Shown here piece after piece: positions 1 through 6,362 of a stretch of 10,584 nt of DNA (positions within the stretch are counted from its first letter, which is position 1; each line of letters starts with the position of its first letter). The notes under the pieces were generated by a model that was not told the origin of the DNA, ran no database searches, and was given only the letters and a program-made list of their open reading frames with translations. The DNA comes from DASVWZ01 sp036392935 (GTDB lineage: Bacteria > Acidobacteriota > Terriglobia > Terriglobales > Acidobacteriaceae): assembly GCA_036392935.1 (NCBI GenBank), contig DASVWZ010000188.1, forward strand, positions 1 through 10,584, written 5' to 3'. The translations under genes and the position numbers were made by a program.

Positions 1-1
1 T

Positions 2-649
2 CACGGGACACGCATGGGCGGTGACTTCTATCACTTCATGCGCACCACTCCCCAGCGTGTCGTGTTCGGACTGCTCGACGTTGCGGGACAGCGCACAGAG
101 AATCAGCACATCATCTCGGCAACTAGGACCGCATTTCAGGAAGCCGATCTCGCACGGCTCGGCGACACAGACGTCAACGAAGCCGACGCCATGATGGAAC
201 TTTGCCTGCAACTCAACCGCACCATCCTCAAGGCCGCCGACGGCGTTCGCGCCTGTCCCGCCTTTGCCGGCTGTTACCACGAAAACCTCGGCCTGATTTC
301 CTACTTCAACGCCGGACACACTCCCGGATTGGTCCGCGACCAGTCCGGCGTGAGCGAACTCCCCGCCACCGGTCTGCCGCTCGGATTGTTCTCCCACGCG
401 CTGTTCAACGCCTCCATCGTCGCCATCGAGCCGGGCGCCAAACTTCTGCTGGCATCCCGTGGAGTCGTCGAAGGCAAATGCAAATCCGAAGAGTTCGGCT
501 TAAACCGCGTCAAAGAAACCCTTCACCGCTCCCAATCTCCAACCGCAAAAGAGCTTTGCGCAACAGTCCTCGATGAGGTGGAAAAGTTCATCTGCGCCCC
601 TCCCACCCACGACGACGTCACCGCACTCGCCCTCCTCCGCCATCCCTGA
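2..649 (+). CDS. SpoIIE/PP2C-type protein phosphatase domain, 5' partial
   Basis: This is the C-terminal phosphatase domain of a PP2C/SpoIIE (RsbU-like) protein. Such proteins usually dephosphorylate anti-sigma antagonists in partner-switching pathways. The frame is open to the window edge and the first visible residues already lie in the domain (MGGDFYHF at the Met of position 14), so the true start is upstream and that Met is internal. Family landmarks in order are GGDFY, the metal-binding region GLLDVAGQ (Asp at residue 22 counted from that Met), FNAGHTPGLV, GLPLGLF and a C-terminal THDDVTALALL. The usual TDGVTE motif reads SRGVVE (Arg at residue 149), so a metal-ligand Asp is missing, and the GHG that normally follows DVSG is absent. 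Fold assignment is firm from motifs. Activity is uncertain, and the sensor part of the protein is not visible. Confidence 0.85.
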   Translation, partial: HGTRMGGDFYHFMRTTPQRVVFGLLDVAGQRTENQHIISATRTAFQEADLARLGDTDVNEADAMMELCLQLNRTILKAADGVRACPAFAGCYHENLGLISYFNAGHTPGLVRDQSGVSELPATGLPLGLFSHALFNASIVAIEPGAKLLLASRGVVEGKCKSEEFGLNRVKETLHRSQSPTAKELCATVLDEVEKFICAPPTHDDVTALALLRHP

Positions 650-702
650 AAAAAAGCCCTCGGAGTCCGAACCACCTCGCACAACCCCGACGGACTACCT
701 AC

Positions 703-740
703 CTTCGCGTGCTTTGCGCGCCCTCTTTGCGTCCTTTGCG
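703..740. repeat. Four spaced CTTYGCG heptamers
   Basis: CTTCGCG at 703 and CTTTGCG at 712, 725 and 734 form two pairs, each with 2-nt spacing, separated by 6 nt. On the minus strand they read as CGCAAAG units. The layout resembles a dispersed short intergenic repeat rather than coding sequence. No function is known to me. Confidence 0.6.
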
Positions 741-877
741 ATTTAAGATCTTCGCCGAAAGCTGTCACAGCTACGGCTGACTGCCAATAATTTCTCCGTG
801 TCTCTGTCATTTTTGCCGGCGTTTGATGTATCTTTTCTCTGCTACAAAAGTTCGAAAGAAAACAGCCAAGTCCAAAC

Positions 878-1618
878 ATGCCGCATCCGCACGCCAATCC
901 AGCGCCCTCAACGCACTTCAACGCCTCGCCCATCCTGCTGGCCGTCCTCATGTCGATCGCAGTGTCACTCTCTCACGCGCAATCCCAACCGCCTGACCCC
1001 GCATTCCTGCAGACTTTCGAAAGAGTGAAAACCGTCGCCGCCCACAACCGCCAGCTCCTCGCCCAATATTCCTGGATGGAGCAGGACATCGTCAGCGTCA
1101 AGGGCAAAGAGACCCACGAGCAGGTTTTCGGCGTGCAACTCGGCCCCGACGGCAAACTTCAGAAAACGCCACTCGACCTTTCCGACGACGATCGCGCCCG
1201 CTTCGGCCTTCGCGCCAAAGTCGCCGAGAAAAAAATGGTCGAATACGAAGAGTACACCGAATCACTCGTCGCGCTGGCCCAACAGTACGTCCCTCCTGAC
1301 GTTCGCCAGCTCGAATGGGACGCCCAGCATGGAAAACTGAAGATGGATCCCGAATCCTCCGAAACCACCTACCACATGGTGACCTCAAGCTTTGTCCAGC
1401 AGGGCGACCGCATGCTCCTGGCCTTCGACAAAACTCAAGACGATATGGTCACTCTTTGGATCGACACCTACCTCGACCAGCCTGCCAACGCCGTCAACAT
1501 CGATGTTCAGTTCGCGCGCATGCCATCCGGCCCCACTCACCCATCCGCCGTCACCGGAAACCTGTCGAACAAAGAACTGATCGTCACCATCCACAACTTC
1601 AACTACCAGCATCTCTAA
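878..1618 (+). CDS. Secreted hypothetical protein, acidobacterial family
   Basis: A 246-residue protein with a hydrophobic N-terminal segment (about residues 18-31) and a plausible signal-peptidase site after SHA at residue 34, so it is probably exported. The n-region is unusual for a signal peptide: it has His but no Lys or Arg. The mature part begins with a helical stretch (NRQLLAQYSWMEQD), then a GPDGKLQKTPL segment, a charged stretch with VAEKKMVEYEEYTE and YVPPD, and ends in a probable beta-rich region with TLWIDTYLD and VDVQFA-like strands. From memory this order matches a family found in many copies in Acidobacteria and without known function. I know no enzyme motif in it. There is no good Shine-Dalgarno sequence before the ATG. 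It converges on the histidine kinase gene with a 12-bp gap and no visible terminator between them. Confidence 0.75.
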   Translation: MPHPHANPAPSTHFNASPILLAVLMSIAVSLSHAQSQPPDPAFLQTFERVKTVAAHNRQLLAQYSWMEQDIVSVKGKETHEQVFGVQLGPDGKLQKTPLDLSDDDRARFGLRAKVAEKKMVEYEEYTESLVALAQQYVPPDVRQLEWDAQHGKLKMDPESSETTYHMVTSSFVQQGDRMLLAFDKTQDDMVTLWIDTYLDQPANAVNIDVQFARMPSGPTHPSAVTGNLSNKELIVTIHNFNYQHL

Positions 1619-1630
1619 GCCGCCCCGCCA

Positions 1631-3640
1631 CTACCCAATCGGAATCTCGATAAAAAACGTCGTCCCCATCCCGGCTTCCGTCTCGAACCATATTTTGCCC
1701 GAGTGTTTCTTCACCACCAGCGCATACGCAATCGACAATCCCTGTCCGGTTCCTTTGCCAATCTCTTTGGTGGTAAAAAACGGATCGAACACTTTCCCCC
1801 GAATCCCCTCCGGAATCCCCGTTCCCGTATCCATCACCGAAATCTCCACCGAATCGTCACGCCTGTGCGTGCGCACCTGGATCCGTCCCTTCACCTCGCC
1901 ATAGCCTTTCTCGTTGATCGCATGGGCTGCGTTCACCAGCAGATTCAGGATCACCTGATTGATGTCGCTCGGAAAGCAACTTACCTGCGGCAGGGAATGA
2001 TCCAGTTCCGTGATCACGTCGGCCACATACTTCCACTCGTTCCGCGCCACAATAATCGTCGACTCGATCGCTTTATTAATGTCAATCGCCGTCTTCTCGC
2101 TGGCATTCGGATGCGAGAACACCTTCATGGCCCGCACGATCTCAGCCACGCGGCTCGCCCCGTCCAGCGACTGCTCAATCGCCTGCGGAACCTCCGCCGC
2201 AATAAACTCAAGATCACAACCATGCTCCACTTGCGCCACTCTCTCCGCCAACCCCTGCGGAAGGGCCGTAAAATTCTCATGAATCGCACTGCGGTAAAAA
2301 TTTACCAGCTCGTTCGTTGACTTCCATGAGTCCCGCAGAAACGTCAGGTTGTCCACCACAAATTGCGTCGGCGTATTGATCTCGTGCGCCACTCCCGCCG
2401 CCAGCTGCCCAATGCTCTCCATCTTCTGCGCCTGCTGCAGTTGCGCCTGGATCAGTTGCCGCTCGCTGATGTCGCGCGTGAACGCGAAAAGGTACTCTTG
2501 CCCATCGAACTCCACGTAGTTCGCCCTGACTTCAATCGGAAACACCCGCCCGTCTTTGGCCCGCTGCTTGGTTTCAAGCGTCATCGAGCGCTGCACCTTC
2601 AGTTGCTCCCAGAAGCCCTGCCACTTTTCTCTGGGAAACGTCGGATCGATATCGGACACCGACAGCTCAGCCAGTTCTTCGCGCGAATAACCCAGCGCAG
2701 CCAGCGCCGCTTCGTTCACATACAAAAATCGGCCCTCTGGATCGGCCCAAAACACGCTGTCCGAAGCATGCTCCAGAGAAAACCTCGTCAGTTGCAGATC
2801 TTTTTCCGTCCGCCTGCGCTCAGTGACATCTTCCTTGATCGCCACAAAATGAGAGATCTTCGAATCCTCATCTCGAATCGGGCAAATCACCGCCGACTCC
2901 CAATACAGCTCGCCGTTCTTCTTCCGATTGCAAAACTCGCCTCGCCATTCCTTCCCCGCAGCGATCGCCTGCCACATCTCCTGATACTCTTCCACCCTGG
3001 TATGTCCCGACTTTAAAATCCGCGGATTCCGCCCCAGCGATTCCTCGACGCTGTATCCCGTGCGCTCCACAAATTTTCGATTCACATAAATGATTCGCCC
3101 CGAAAGATCCGTAATCACAATCGAAGCCGGCGATTGTTCCACCGCCATCGAAAGCCTGTGTACCAGTGCTTCCCGCCGTTTTCGGTTGGCCGTCTCCGAT
3201 CGCAGCGTCCGATTGGATTCCTCCAGCCTCGCGCTTCGTTCCGCTACTTTGCGTTCGAGCTCGGCGTTCAACGTCCGCAGCCGCTTTTCCGCTTCTTTTC
3301 TGCGCCACATTTCAAACAGAATTCTGTGGATCACAAACGCGCTGACCACAAAAATCACCAGCAGTGCCGCCATCGCCAAAGCTATTCGCTTCATCCGCTC
3401 CTGCCGGTGTCGTGAACGGCTGTCTTTCGGCGGATCGCCCACACCCTGCGACTGAAAGCCAGCCAAGCCATGCAAACATGATTTATAGCTCGGCTGATTC
3501 GGTACTCCGTTTTCGAAACGTGCAACGCCCATGCCGCGATCCGGTGCGCGGTCCATAGCGGCGACGACGGCAGATCCGCAGACAGCAGCAAAAAACATAA
3601 ATGCCACTGCCAGGCCGAAACCGATTAACCGATTTCTCAT
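1631..3640 (-). CDS. Membrane-bound hybrid-free sensor histidine kinase with two PAS domains
   Basis: A 669-residue sensor kinase that should autophosphorylate on a His and pass the phosphate to a response regulator, none of which is encoded nearby. In order: TM1 (about 5-28), a short periplasmic loop of about 55 residues, TM2 (84-106), a coiled coil (111-165, with ERKVAERSARLEESN), PAS1 (165-275, ending FVAIKEDVTE), PAS2 (285-395, ending FAFTRDISER), a dimerisation/phosphoacceptor domain with GVAHEINTP (His419), then the HATPase with N-box NQVILNLLVNAAHAI (561-575), DTGTGIP, FDPFFTTK and GKGTGQGLS. No receiver domain is present. I chose the ATG at 3640 because it gives MRNR directly before TM1. 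The frame also opens at a TTG at 3688 (+16 residues), and neither start has a clear Shine-Dalgarno sequence. The small periplasmic loop suggests that signals are sensed in the membrane or by the PAS domains. Confidence 0.9.
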   Translation of the reverse strand: MRNRLIGFGLAVAFMFFAAVCGSAVVAAMDRAPDRGMGVARFENGVPNQPSYKSCLHGLAGFQSQGVGDPPKDSRSRHRQERMKRIALAMAALLVIFVVSAFVIHRILFEMWRRKEAEKRLRTLNAELERKVAERSARLEESNRTLRSETANRKRREALVHRLSMAVEQSPASIVITDLSGRIIYVNRKFVERTGYSVEESLGRNPRILKSGHTRVEEYQEMWQAIAAGKEWRGEFCNRKKNGELYWESAVICPIRDEDSKISHFVAIKEDVTERRRTEKDLQLTRFSLEHASDSVFWADPEGRFLYVNEAALAALGYSREELAELSVSDIDPTFPREKWQGFWEQLKVQRSMTLETKQRAKDGRVFPIEVRANYVEFDGQEYLFAFTRDISERQLIQAQLQQAQKMESIGQLAAGVAHEINTPTQFVVDNLTFLRDSWKSTNELVNFYRSAIHENFTALPQGLAERVAQVEHGCDLEFIAAEVPQAIEQSLDGASRVAEIVRAMKVFSHPNASEKTAIDINKAIESTIIVARNEWKYVADVITELDHSLPQVSCFPSDINQVILNLLVNAAHAINEKGYGEVKGRIQVRTHRRDDSVEISVMDTGTGIPEGIRGKVFDPFFTTKEIGKGTGQGLSIAYALVVKKHSGKIWFETEAGMGTTFFIEIPIG

Positions 3641-3928
3641 ACGGGTACGCGTTACTTGCAGACATCGACCGGATGCGTGTCCAGGCAAGCGAGTGTGTCC
3701 ACTTTAAAGATCGGTCGCCGCTCGTCAGTCCTTTAGTTGTGACATGAGAAGGGAATCAGGCGGGGTCAGCGATTCGTGGCCAAAAAGATTACGAAGACAG
3801 AAAATAGCGCTCAGCAAAATCTAACGTCCCGCGCCGGACTGCCGATAACTCTAAAGATCTCCGCGTCACAAATAAGCGAATTCAGTCCTATTTCTCAAAA
3901 CCTTCTCGCCCTTCGCGCGTCTCTCCCC

Positions 3929-3934
3929 AGGAGG
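3929..3934 (+). promoter_or_regulatory. Strong ribosome binding site of the DUF1579-like gene
   Basis: AGGAGG lies 5 nt before the ATG at 3940 and fixes that start. Confidence 0.75.
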
Positions 3935-3939
3935 CTTCC

Positions 3940-4575
3940 ATGCGTCGTAAGATCGTGCCAGCCACAAAGCTCATCGCATTATTGTTCAGCGCTCTGATCA
4001 TCATCCCCGTCTCCGCTCTTGCCCAAACCAGTTCCGACGCCGCCCAAGTCACCCCGCCAACCAGCGCCGCCGCCGCCGGCCAGCACGACTTCGATTCGCT
4101 CGCCGGAACCTGGAAAGCGCATACCAAATACCGCGCTCATCCCTTCGCCCCATCCGATCCCTGGATCGACTTTGACGGCACGGAAACCTTCTCAAAAATT
4201 TGGGACGGCGCTCTGCTCGAAGTATCCGCAGGCGCCAACACCAATGGTCCGGTCGGCCTCATGCTCTACACCTACAATCCCCAGAGCCACCAATGGTCTG
4301 TCTATTTCGCGAGCAAAAAAGACGGCAAGGTCGGCCTGCCCAATGTCGGCGAATTTAGGAACGGGCAGGGGGAGTTTTTCGTGCAGGACACGCTCAACGG
4401 CAAATCCATGCTGAACCGTTACATCTGGTCGCAGACCGCCTCCAGTTCGCCGCACTTCGAGGAATCATGGTCGGCCGACGGCGGACGCACCTGGCAGACC
4501 GTCAGGATTGTCGACTTGGCCCGCATCGGCGAGGGCCCCACCAATGCCCACCCCGCAGGGAACTCCGAACCCTGA
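3940..4575 (+). CDS. Secreted DUF1579-like hypothetical protein
   Basis: A 211-residue protein with a clear signal peptide: MRRK, then a hydrophobic core to about residue 27, with a likely cut after SALA in front of QTSSDA. A Pro/Ala-rich linker (about 35-46) leads into a beta-rich domain that opens with HDFDSLAGTWKAH and continues with DGTETFSKIWDG, LYTYNPQSHQWSVYF and FEESWSADGGRTWQ. The opening and the alternating Trp/Asp pattern resemble DUF1579-type proteins, which have a lipocalin-like barrel and are often exported in soil bacteria. The function is unknown and I see no catalytic motif. The gene stands alone, preceded by a 299-bp gap to the divergent kinase start, and faces the AHSA1 gene tail to tail across 65 bp. 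Confidence 0.8.
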   Translation: MRRKIVPATKLIALLFSALIIIPVSALAQTSSDAAQVTPPTSAAAAGQHDFDSLAGTWKAHTKYRAHPFAPSDPWIDFDGTETFSKIWDGALLEVSAGANTNGPVGLMLYTYNPQSHQWSVYFASKKDGKVGLPNVGEFRNGQGEFFVQDTLNGKSMLNRYIWSQTASSSPHFEESWSADGGRTWQTVRIVDLARIGEGPTNAHPAGNSEP

Positions 4576-4640
4576 ACCGGTTCGCGCTCAGGCCACTTCT
4601 TCGCGCGTTCCCCGCGAGGCTACATCCCGGCTCCAACTTT

Positions 4641-5150
4641 CTATTTCGCCTGCATCAGCCGCGCAATTACTGCGGCAACCTTATCGAGCGTTTGCTTCAT
4701 GCCCTCCAATTGACCGGTCTGGATTGCGTTCTGCATGGTTTCATTTCCAATAAAGGTGACTTTCGTCTGGCCGTTCCCCAGGTCCTCAAACAGAATCGTG
4801 TCGCGCGCACCTTCTATCGCCTCATGCTCGCTTCCTAATTCCGCGGCCTCCATCTTGTTTCCCTCCGAGTCGGAAAAGTACATGGAGGAAACGATCTTCT
4901 CCTGCGGAACAATCTCGTAGTATTCCCCGGCAGTCCAGCCCTCCTGCCCATCCGGCGTTCGCATGCAGTAGAGAAATTTTCCGCCCACGCGAAAATCCAT
5001 CTGGCAAAAAGGCGCGGTAAAACCCTTCGGCCCCCACCACTGCTTGACATATTTCGGGTCCGTCCACGCCTTCCAAACCAGTTCGCGTGGGGCATCAAAA
5101 ACTCGTGTGACCACCAACCGTTCGATTTCATTCACTGTGCTTTCTGCCAT
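4641..5150 (-). CDS. SRPBCC / AHSA1 (activator of Hsp90 ATPase homologue 1-like) protein
   Basis: A 169-residue single-domain cytosolic protein of the START-like (SRPBCC) fold, AHSA1-like branch. Despite the name, bacterial members have no proven Hsp90 role; the fold has a deep hydrophobic ligand pocket. The sequence shows the family opening (VTRVFDAPRELVWKAWTDP then KQWWGPKGF), the central GEYYEIVPQEKIV and TKVTFIGNET strands, and the C-terminal helix LEGMKQTLDKVAAVIARL. I prefer the ATG at 5150, because GGAGG lies 6 nt upstream; the frame also opens at a TTG at 5156, which would leave no spacing. The gene overlaps the end of arsR by 23 bp, so the two are co-transcribed and probably translationally coupled. 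The ArsR-AHSA1 pairing is common in soil bacteria and suggests that the regulator controls this gene. Confidence 0.9.
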   Translation of the reverse strand: MAESTVNEIERLVVTRVFDAPRELVWKAWTDPKYVKQWWGPKGFTAPFCQMDFRVGGKFLYCMRTPDGQEGWTAGEYYEIVPQEKIVSSMYFSDSEGNKMEAAELGSEHEAIEGARDTILFEDLGNGQTKVTFIGNETMQNAIQTGQLEGMKQTLDKVAAVIARLMQAK

Positions 5151-5481
5151 GTCCAACCTCCGCTTTCATTTGACTCACAACCGATTCCAGCTTGTCGAAA
5201 CTTTCTTCCCAGAATTGCCGGTAACTGATCGCCCAGTCGCTGACCGTCTTTATCGCCTCCGGCCTGAGCCGGCAAACACTCTCTCGTCCGCGCTTGGTCT
5301 TGATCACAATCCGCGCCCGCACCAGGTAGGCAACATGTTTTGAAATCATCTGCTGTGAGAGTGCAAACGGTTTCGTCAATCCATGCACCGAGGCCGGTCC
5401 GCGCGAAAGCCTTTCGATCATCGCCCGGCGGGTCGGATCCGACAAAGCCGCAAATGTTGTACCCAGACTATCCACAACCAT
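5128..5481 (-). CDS. ArsR-family winged-helix transcriptional regulator
   Basis: A 117-residue dimeric repressor of the ArsR/SmtB type. It begins FAALSDPTRRAMIERL, the classical first helix. The recognition region is LSQQMISKHVAYL, and the wing follows (IVIKTKRGRESVCRLRPE). A Trp/Phe-rich C-terminal helix (SYRQFWEESFDKLESVV) is typical of the branch that accompanies AHSA1 genes. The metal-binding ELCVCDL-type motif is absent and Cys is nearly absent, so it is probably not a metal sensor. The ligand is unknown; the SRPBCC partner may bind it or act on it. The ATG at 5481 sits inside a 24-bp palindrome, which implies autoregulation. The transcript would be leaderless or nearly so, which fits the lack of a Shine-Dalgarno sequence. 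Confidence 0.92.
   Translation of the reverse strand: MVVDSLGTTFAALSDPTRRAMIERLSRGPASVHGLTKPFALSQQMISKHVAYLVRARIVIKTKRGRESVCRLRPEAIKTVSDWAISYRQFWEESFDKLESVVSQMKAEVGHGRKHSE
5157..5161 (-). promoter_or_regulatory. Ribosome binding site fixing the AHSA1 start
   Basis: GGAGG on the minus strand, inside the 3' end of arsR, lies 6 nt before the ATG at 5150. It decides that start over the TTG at 5156. Confidence 0.7.
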
Positions 5482-5493
5482 ATGGTAGTGGAT
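5470..5493. promoter_or_regulatory. Candidate ArsR operator: 24-bp near-perfect palindrome over the arsR start codon
   Basis: On the plus strand the left half is ATCCACAACCAT and the right half ATGGTAGTGGAT. Eleven of twelve base pairs are self-complementary; only the seventh from the outside is mismatched. The core CCATATGG contains the start codon (complement of 5479-5481). It overlaps the predicted -10 region and transcription start, where bound repressor would block transcription. The assignment to ArsR is inferred from position and symmetry. Confidence 0.65.
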
Positions 5494-5509
5494 TATCCGC
5501 GCATGTCAA
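5482..5509 (-). promoter_or_regulatory. Candidate promoter of the arsR-AHSA1 operon
   Basis: On the minus strand, TTGACA (complement of 5504-5509) is followed after 16 nt by TACCAT (complement of 5482-5487). A second -10 candidate, GATAAT (complement of 5492-5497), lies between them. Either choice puts the transcription start within a few bases of the arsR ATG and within or beside the palindrome. Confidence 0.45.
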
Positions 5510-5545
5510 GCGCGAATTTGATCAAATCGGGGACAAACGGATGGA

Positions 5546-5569
5546 GTGCACCCCACGGAAGTGACCCCA
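5546..5569. repeat. Short direct repeat GTGCACCCCA / GTGACCCCA
   Basis: Two imperfect copies start at 5546 and 5561. The spacing and composition recall insertion-sequence termini, but no transposase remnant is visible beside them. This could be a scar of a lost element or chance. Confidence 0.25.
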
Positions 5570-5856
5570 ATTCCAAAGCGGTGAGGCCGCAGCGGCAGAA
5601 AATCTACCACCCGCCTTTTATTGAACGATGACCCAACCTTTCGACGAGCCGATTTCACCACTCTGCCGAAGGCCGTCGCCGAAGCGCGAAGCAGCGCAGG
5701 CGACAAAAGAAAAAAAACTGCCCGACCTCTGAAGAACCCCACCATTCCCAGCCTCGAGGCTTTCCCGCACCCGACGCCGAAAGGTGCCTGATCCTCCGGC
5801 CAGTTTAATTCACCGAGTCGTTCCTCGAGCGAGATTCGACGCGCGCCTCGACCAGG

Positions 5857-5910
5857 GTCGCCCTCGCGCGAGGCACTCGCGACGAGGGCAGCGTCCCCGC
5901 GCCGCGAATA
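5857..5910. repeat. Hairpin repeat, copy 1
   Basis: A 54-bp unit that matches 6130-6183 at 51 positions. Its core (5860-5889) folds as GCCCTCG + CGCGAG, loop gca, CTCGCG, one bulged base, CGAGGGC: 13 GC-rich pairs. It has the look of a REP-like intergenic element. No coding function is seen. Confidence 0.75.
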
Positions 5911-5933
5911 GAGAAATCACCGCAATGATCTGT

Positions 5934-5953
5934 TTGGCAAGCAGGCTTGCCAA
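5934..5953. repeat. 9-bp inverted repeat with a 2-nt centre
   Basis: TTGGCAAGC, AG, GCTTGCCAA: a perfect dyad between the two hairpin repeats. It could be a protein-binding site or a small repeat element. No U-tract follows, so it is unlikely to be a terminator. Confidence 0.55.
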
Positions 5954-5962
5954 CCCAGGTTC

Positions 5963-5981
5963 ACGCCCCGCTTCTGGGCGT
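5963..5981. repeat. Small hairpin ACGCCC / GGGCGT
   Basis: Six-bp arms around a 7-nt loop. It is one of several short GC-rich dyads packed into 5857-6183. Confidence 0.35.
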
Positions 5982-6021
5982 TAGCCTAGGGAACCATGCA
6001 ATACCGGCCACCCGACTCAAT

Positions 6022-6043
6022 CCCGCCTTTTGGCTTAGGCGGG
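6022..6043. repeat. Hairpin CCCGCCT / AGGCGGG
   Basis: Seven-bp perfect arms around an 8-nt loop (6029-6036). There is no T-tract on either side, so this is more likely part of the repetitive intergenic DNA than a terminator. Confidence 0.45.
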
Positions 6044-6129
6044 CTGACAACAAAACGAACTGAGCGAAACCAAATGGAGTGTTCTGCGAACGAAGCCCCC
6101 CTGAAGACCGCGTAGCTGACCGGTTCAGC

Positions 6130-6183
6130 GTCGCCCTCGCGCGAGGCACTCGCGGCGAGGGCAGCGTCCTCGCGCCGCAAATA
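6130..6183. repeat. Hairpin repeat, copy 2
   Basis: Second copy of the 54-bp unit, 273 bp after the first and in the same orientation. The three differences from copy 1 fall on the bulged base (a to g) and at two places outside the stem. All 13 base pairs (core 6133-6162) are intact, which hints that the fold is what is kept. Confidence 0.75.
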
Positions 6184-6207
6184 AGCGTAATCAAGGCGAC
6201 CACGATG

Positions 6208-6362
6208 GCCGACTCCTACGCGAATCTGACCTCGAAAGTATCGGGCAACCTGTACGGTACTACCAGCGAAGGAGAAAACCGAGGCCAGGATTATGGTTCG
6301 GCAGGCTGCGCACCGTGTTCAAGATTACACCTGAAAATGCGAAGCCACTGAAGCGCCGCTAG
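6208..6362 (+). pseudogene. Remnant of a GloVer (Gloeo_Verruco, TIGR03803-type) tandem-repeat protein, frameshifted
   Basis: The frame starting at the codon of 6208 reads DSYANLTSKVSGNLYGTTSE and then GENRGQDYGSAGC. From position 6309, another frame reads TVFKITPENAKPLKRR and stops at TAG 6360-6362. The family repeat has the form GNLYGTT...GCGTVFKITP; joining the two frames with one extra G near 6310 restores GCGTVFKITP exactly. This is therefore a fragment of the last repeat of such a gene, broken by a 1-nt deletion. Intact members are large, probably surface or secreted, repeat proteins common in Acidobacteria and Verrucomicrobia. No upstream part is recognisable; hairpin repeat copy 2 lies just before the fragment. 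Confidence 0.65.

Noticed and set aside
667..694. GTCCG...CGGAC after the phosphatase gene, considered as a terminator
   Set aside because: Only 5-bp arms, an 18-nt loop and no T-tract.
1703..3016. Plus-strand ORFs of 205 and 217 codons inside the kinase region
   Set aside because: Both are antisense to well-conserved kinase motifs and rich in Arg, His and Leu, as expected for shadow frames.
3733..3739. CAACTAA half-site (minus strand) upstream of the histidine kinase, like half of the BlaI-type dyad
   Set aside because: The second half TTAGTA is missing at the right distance, so it is probably chance.
5674..5717. GTCGCC...GGCGAC stem next to an A-rich run, considered as a terminator
   Set aside because: On the strand where the run is T, it comes before the stem rather than after it; the loop is also long.
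5506..5745. Minus-strand ORF of 79 codons in the intergenic field
   Set aside because: No family features or good ribosome binding site; it lies in repeat-rich DNA, and part of it runs through the arsR promoter area.
5961..6203. Minus-strand ORF of 80 codons
   Set aside because: It reads through the hairpin repeat and dyads; composition (Arg/Ser/Ala-rich) is typical of a translated repeat, not a gene.
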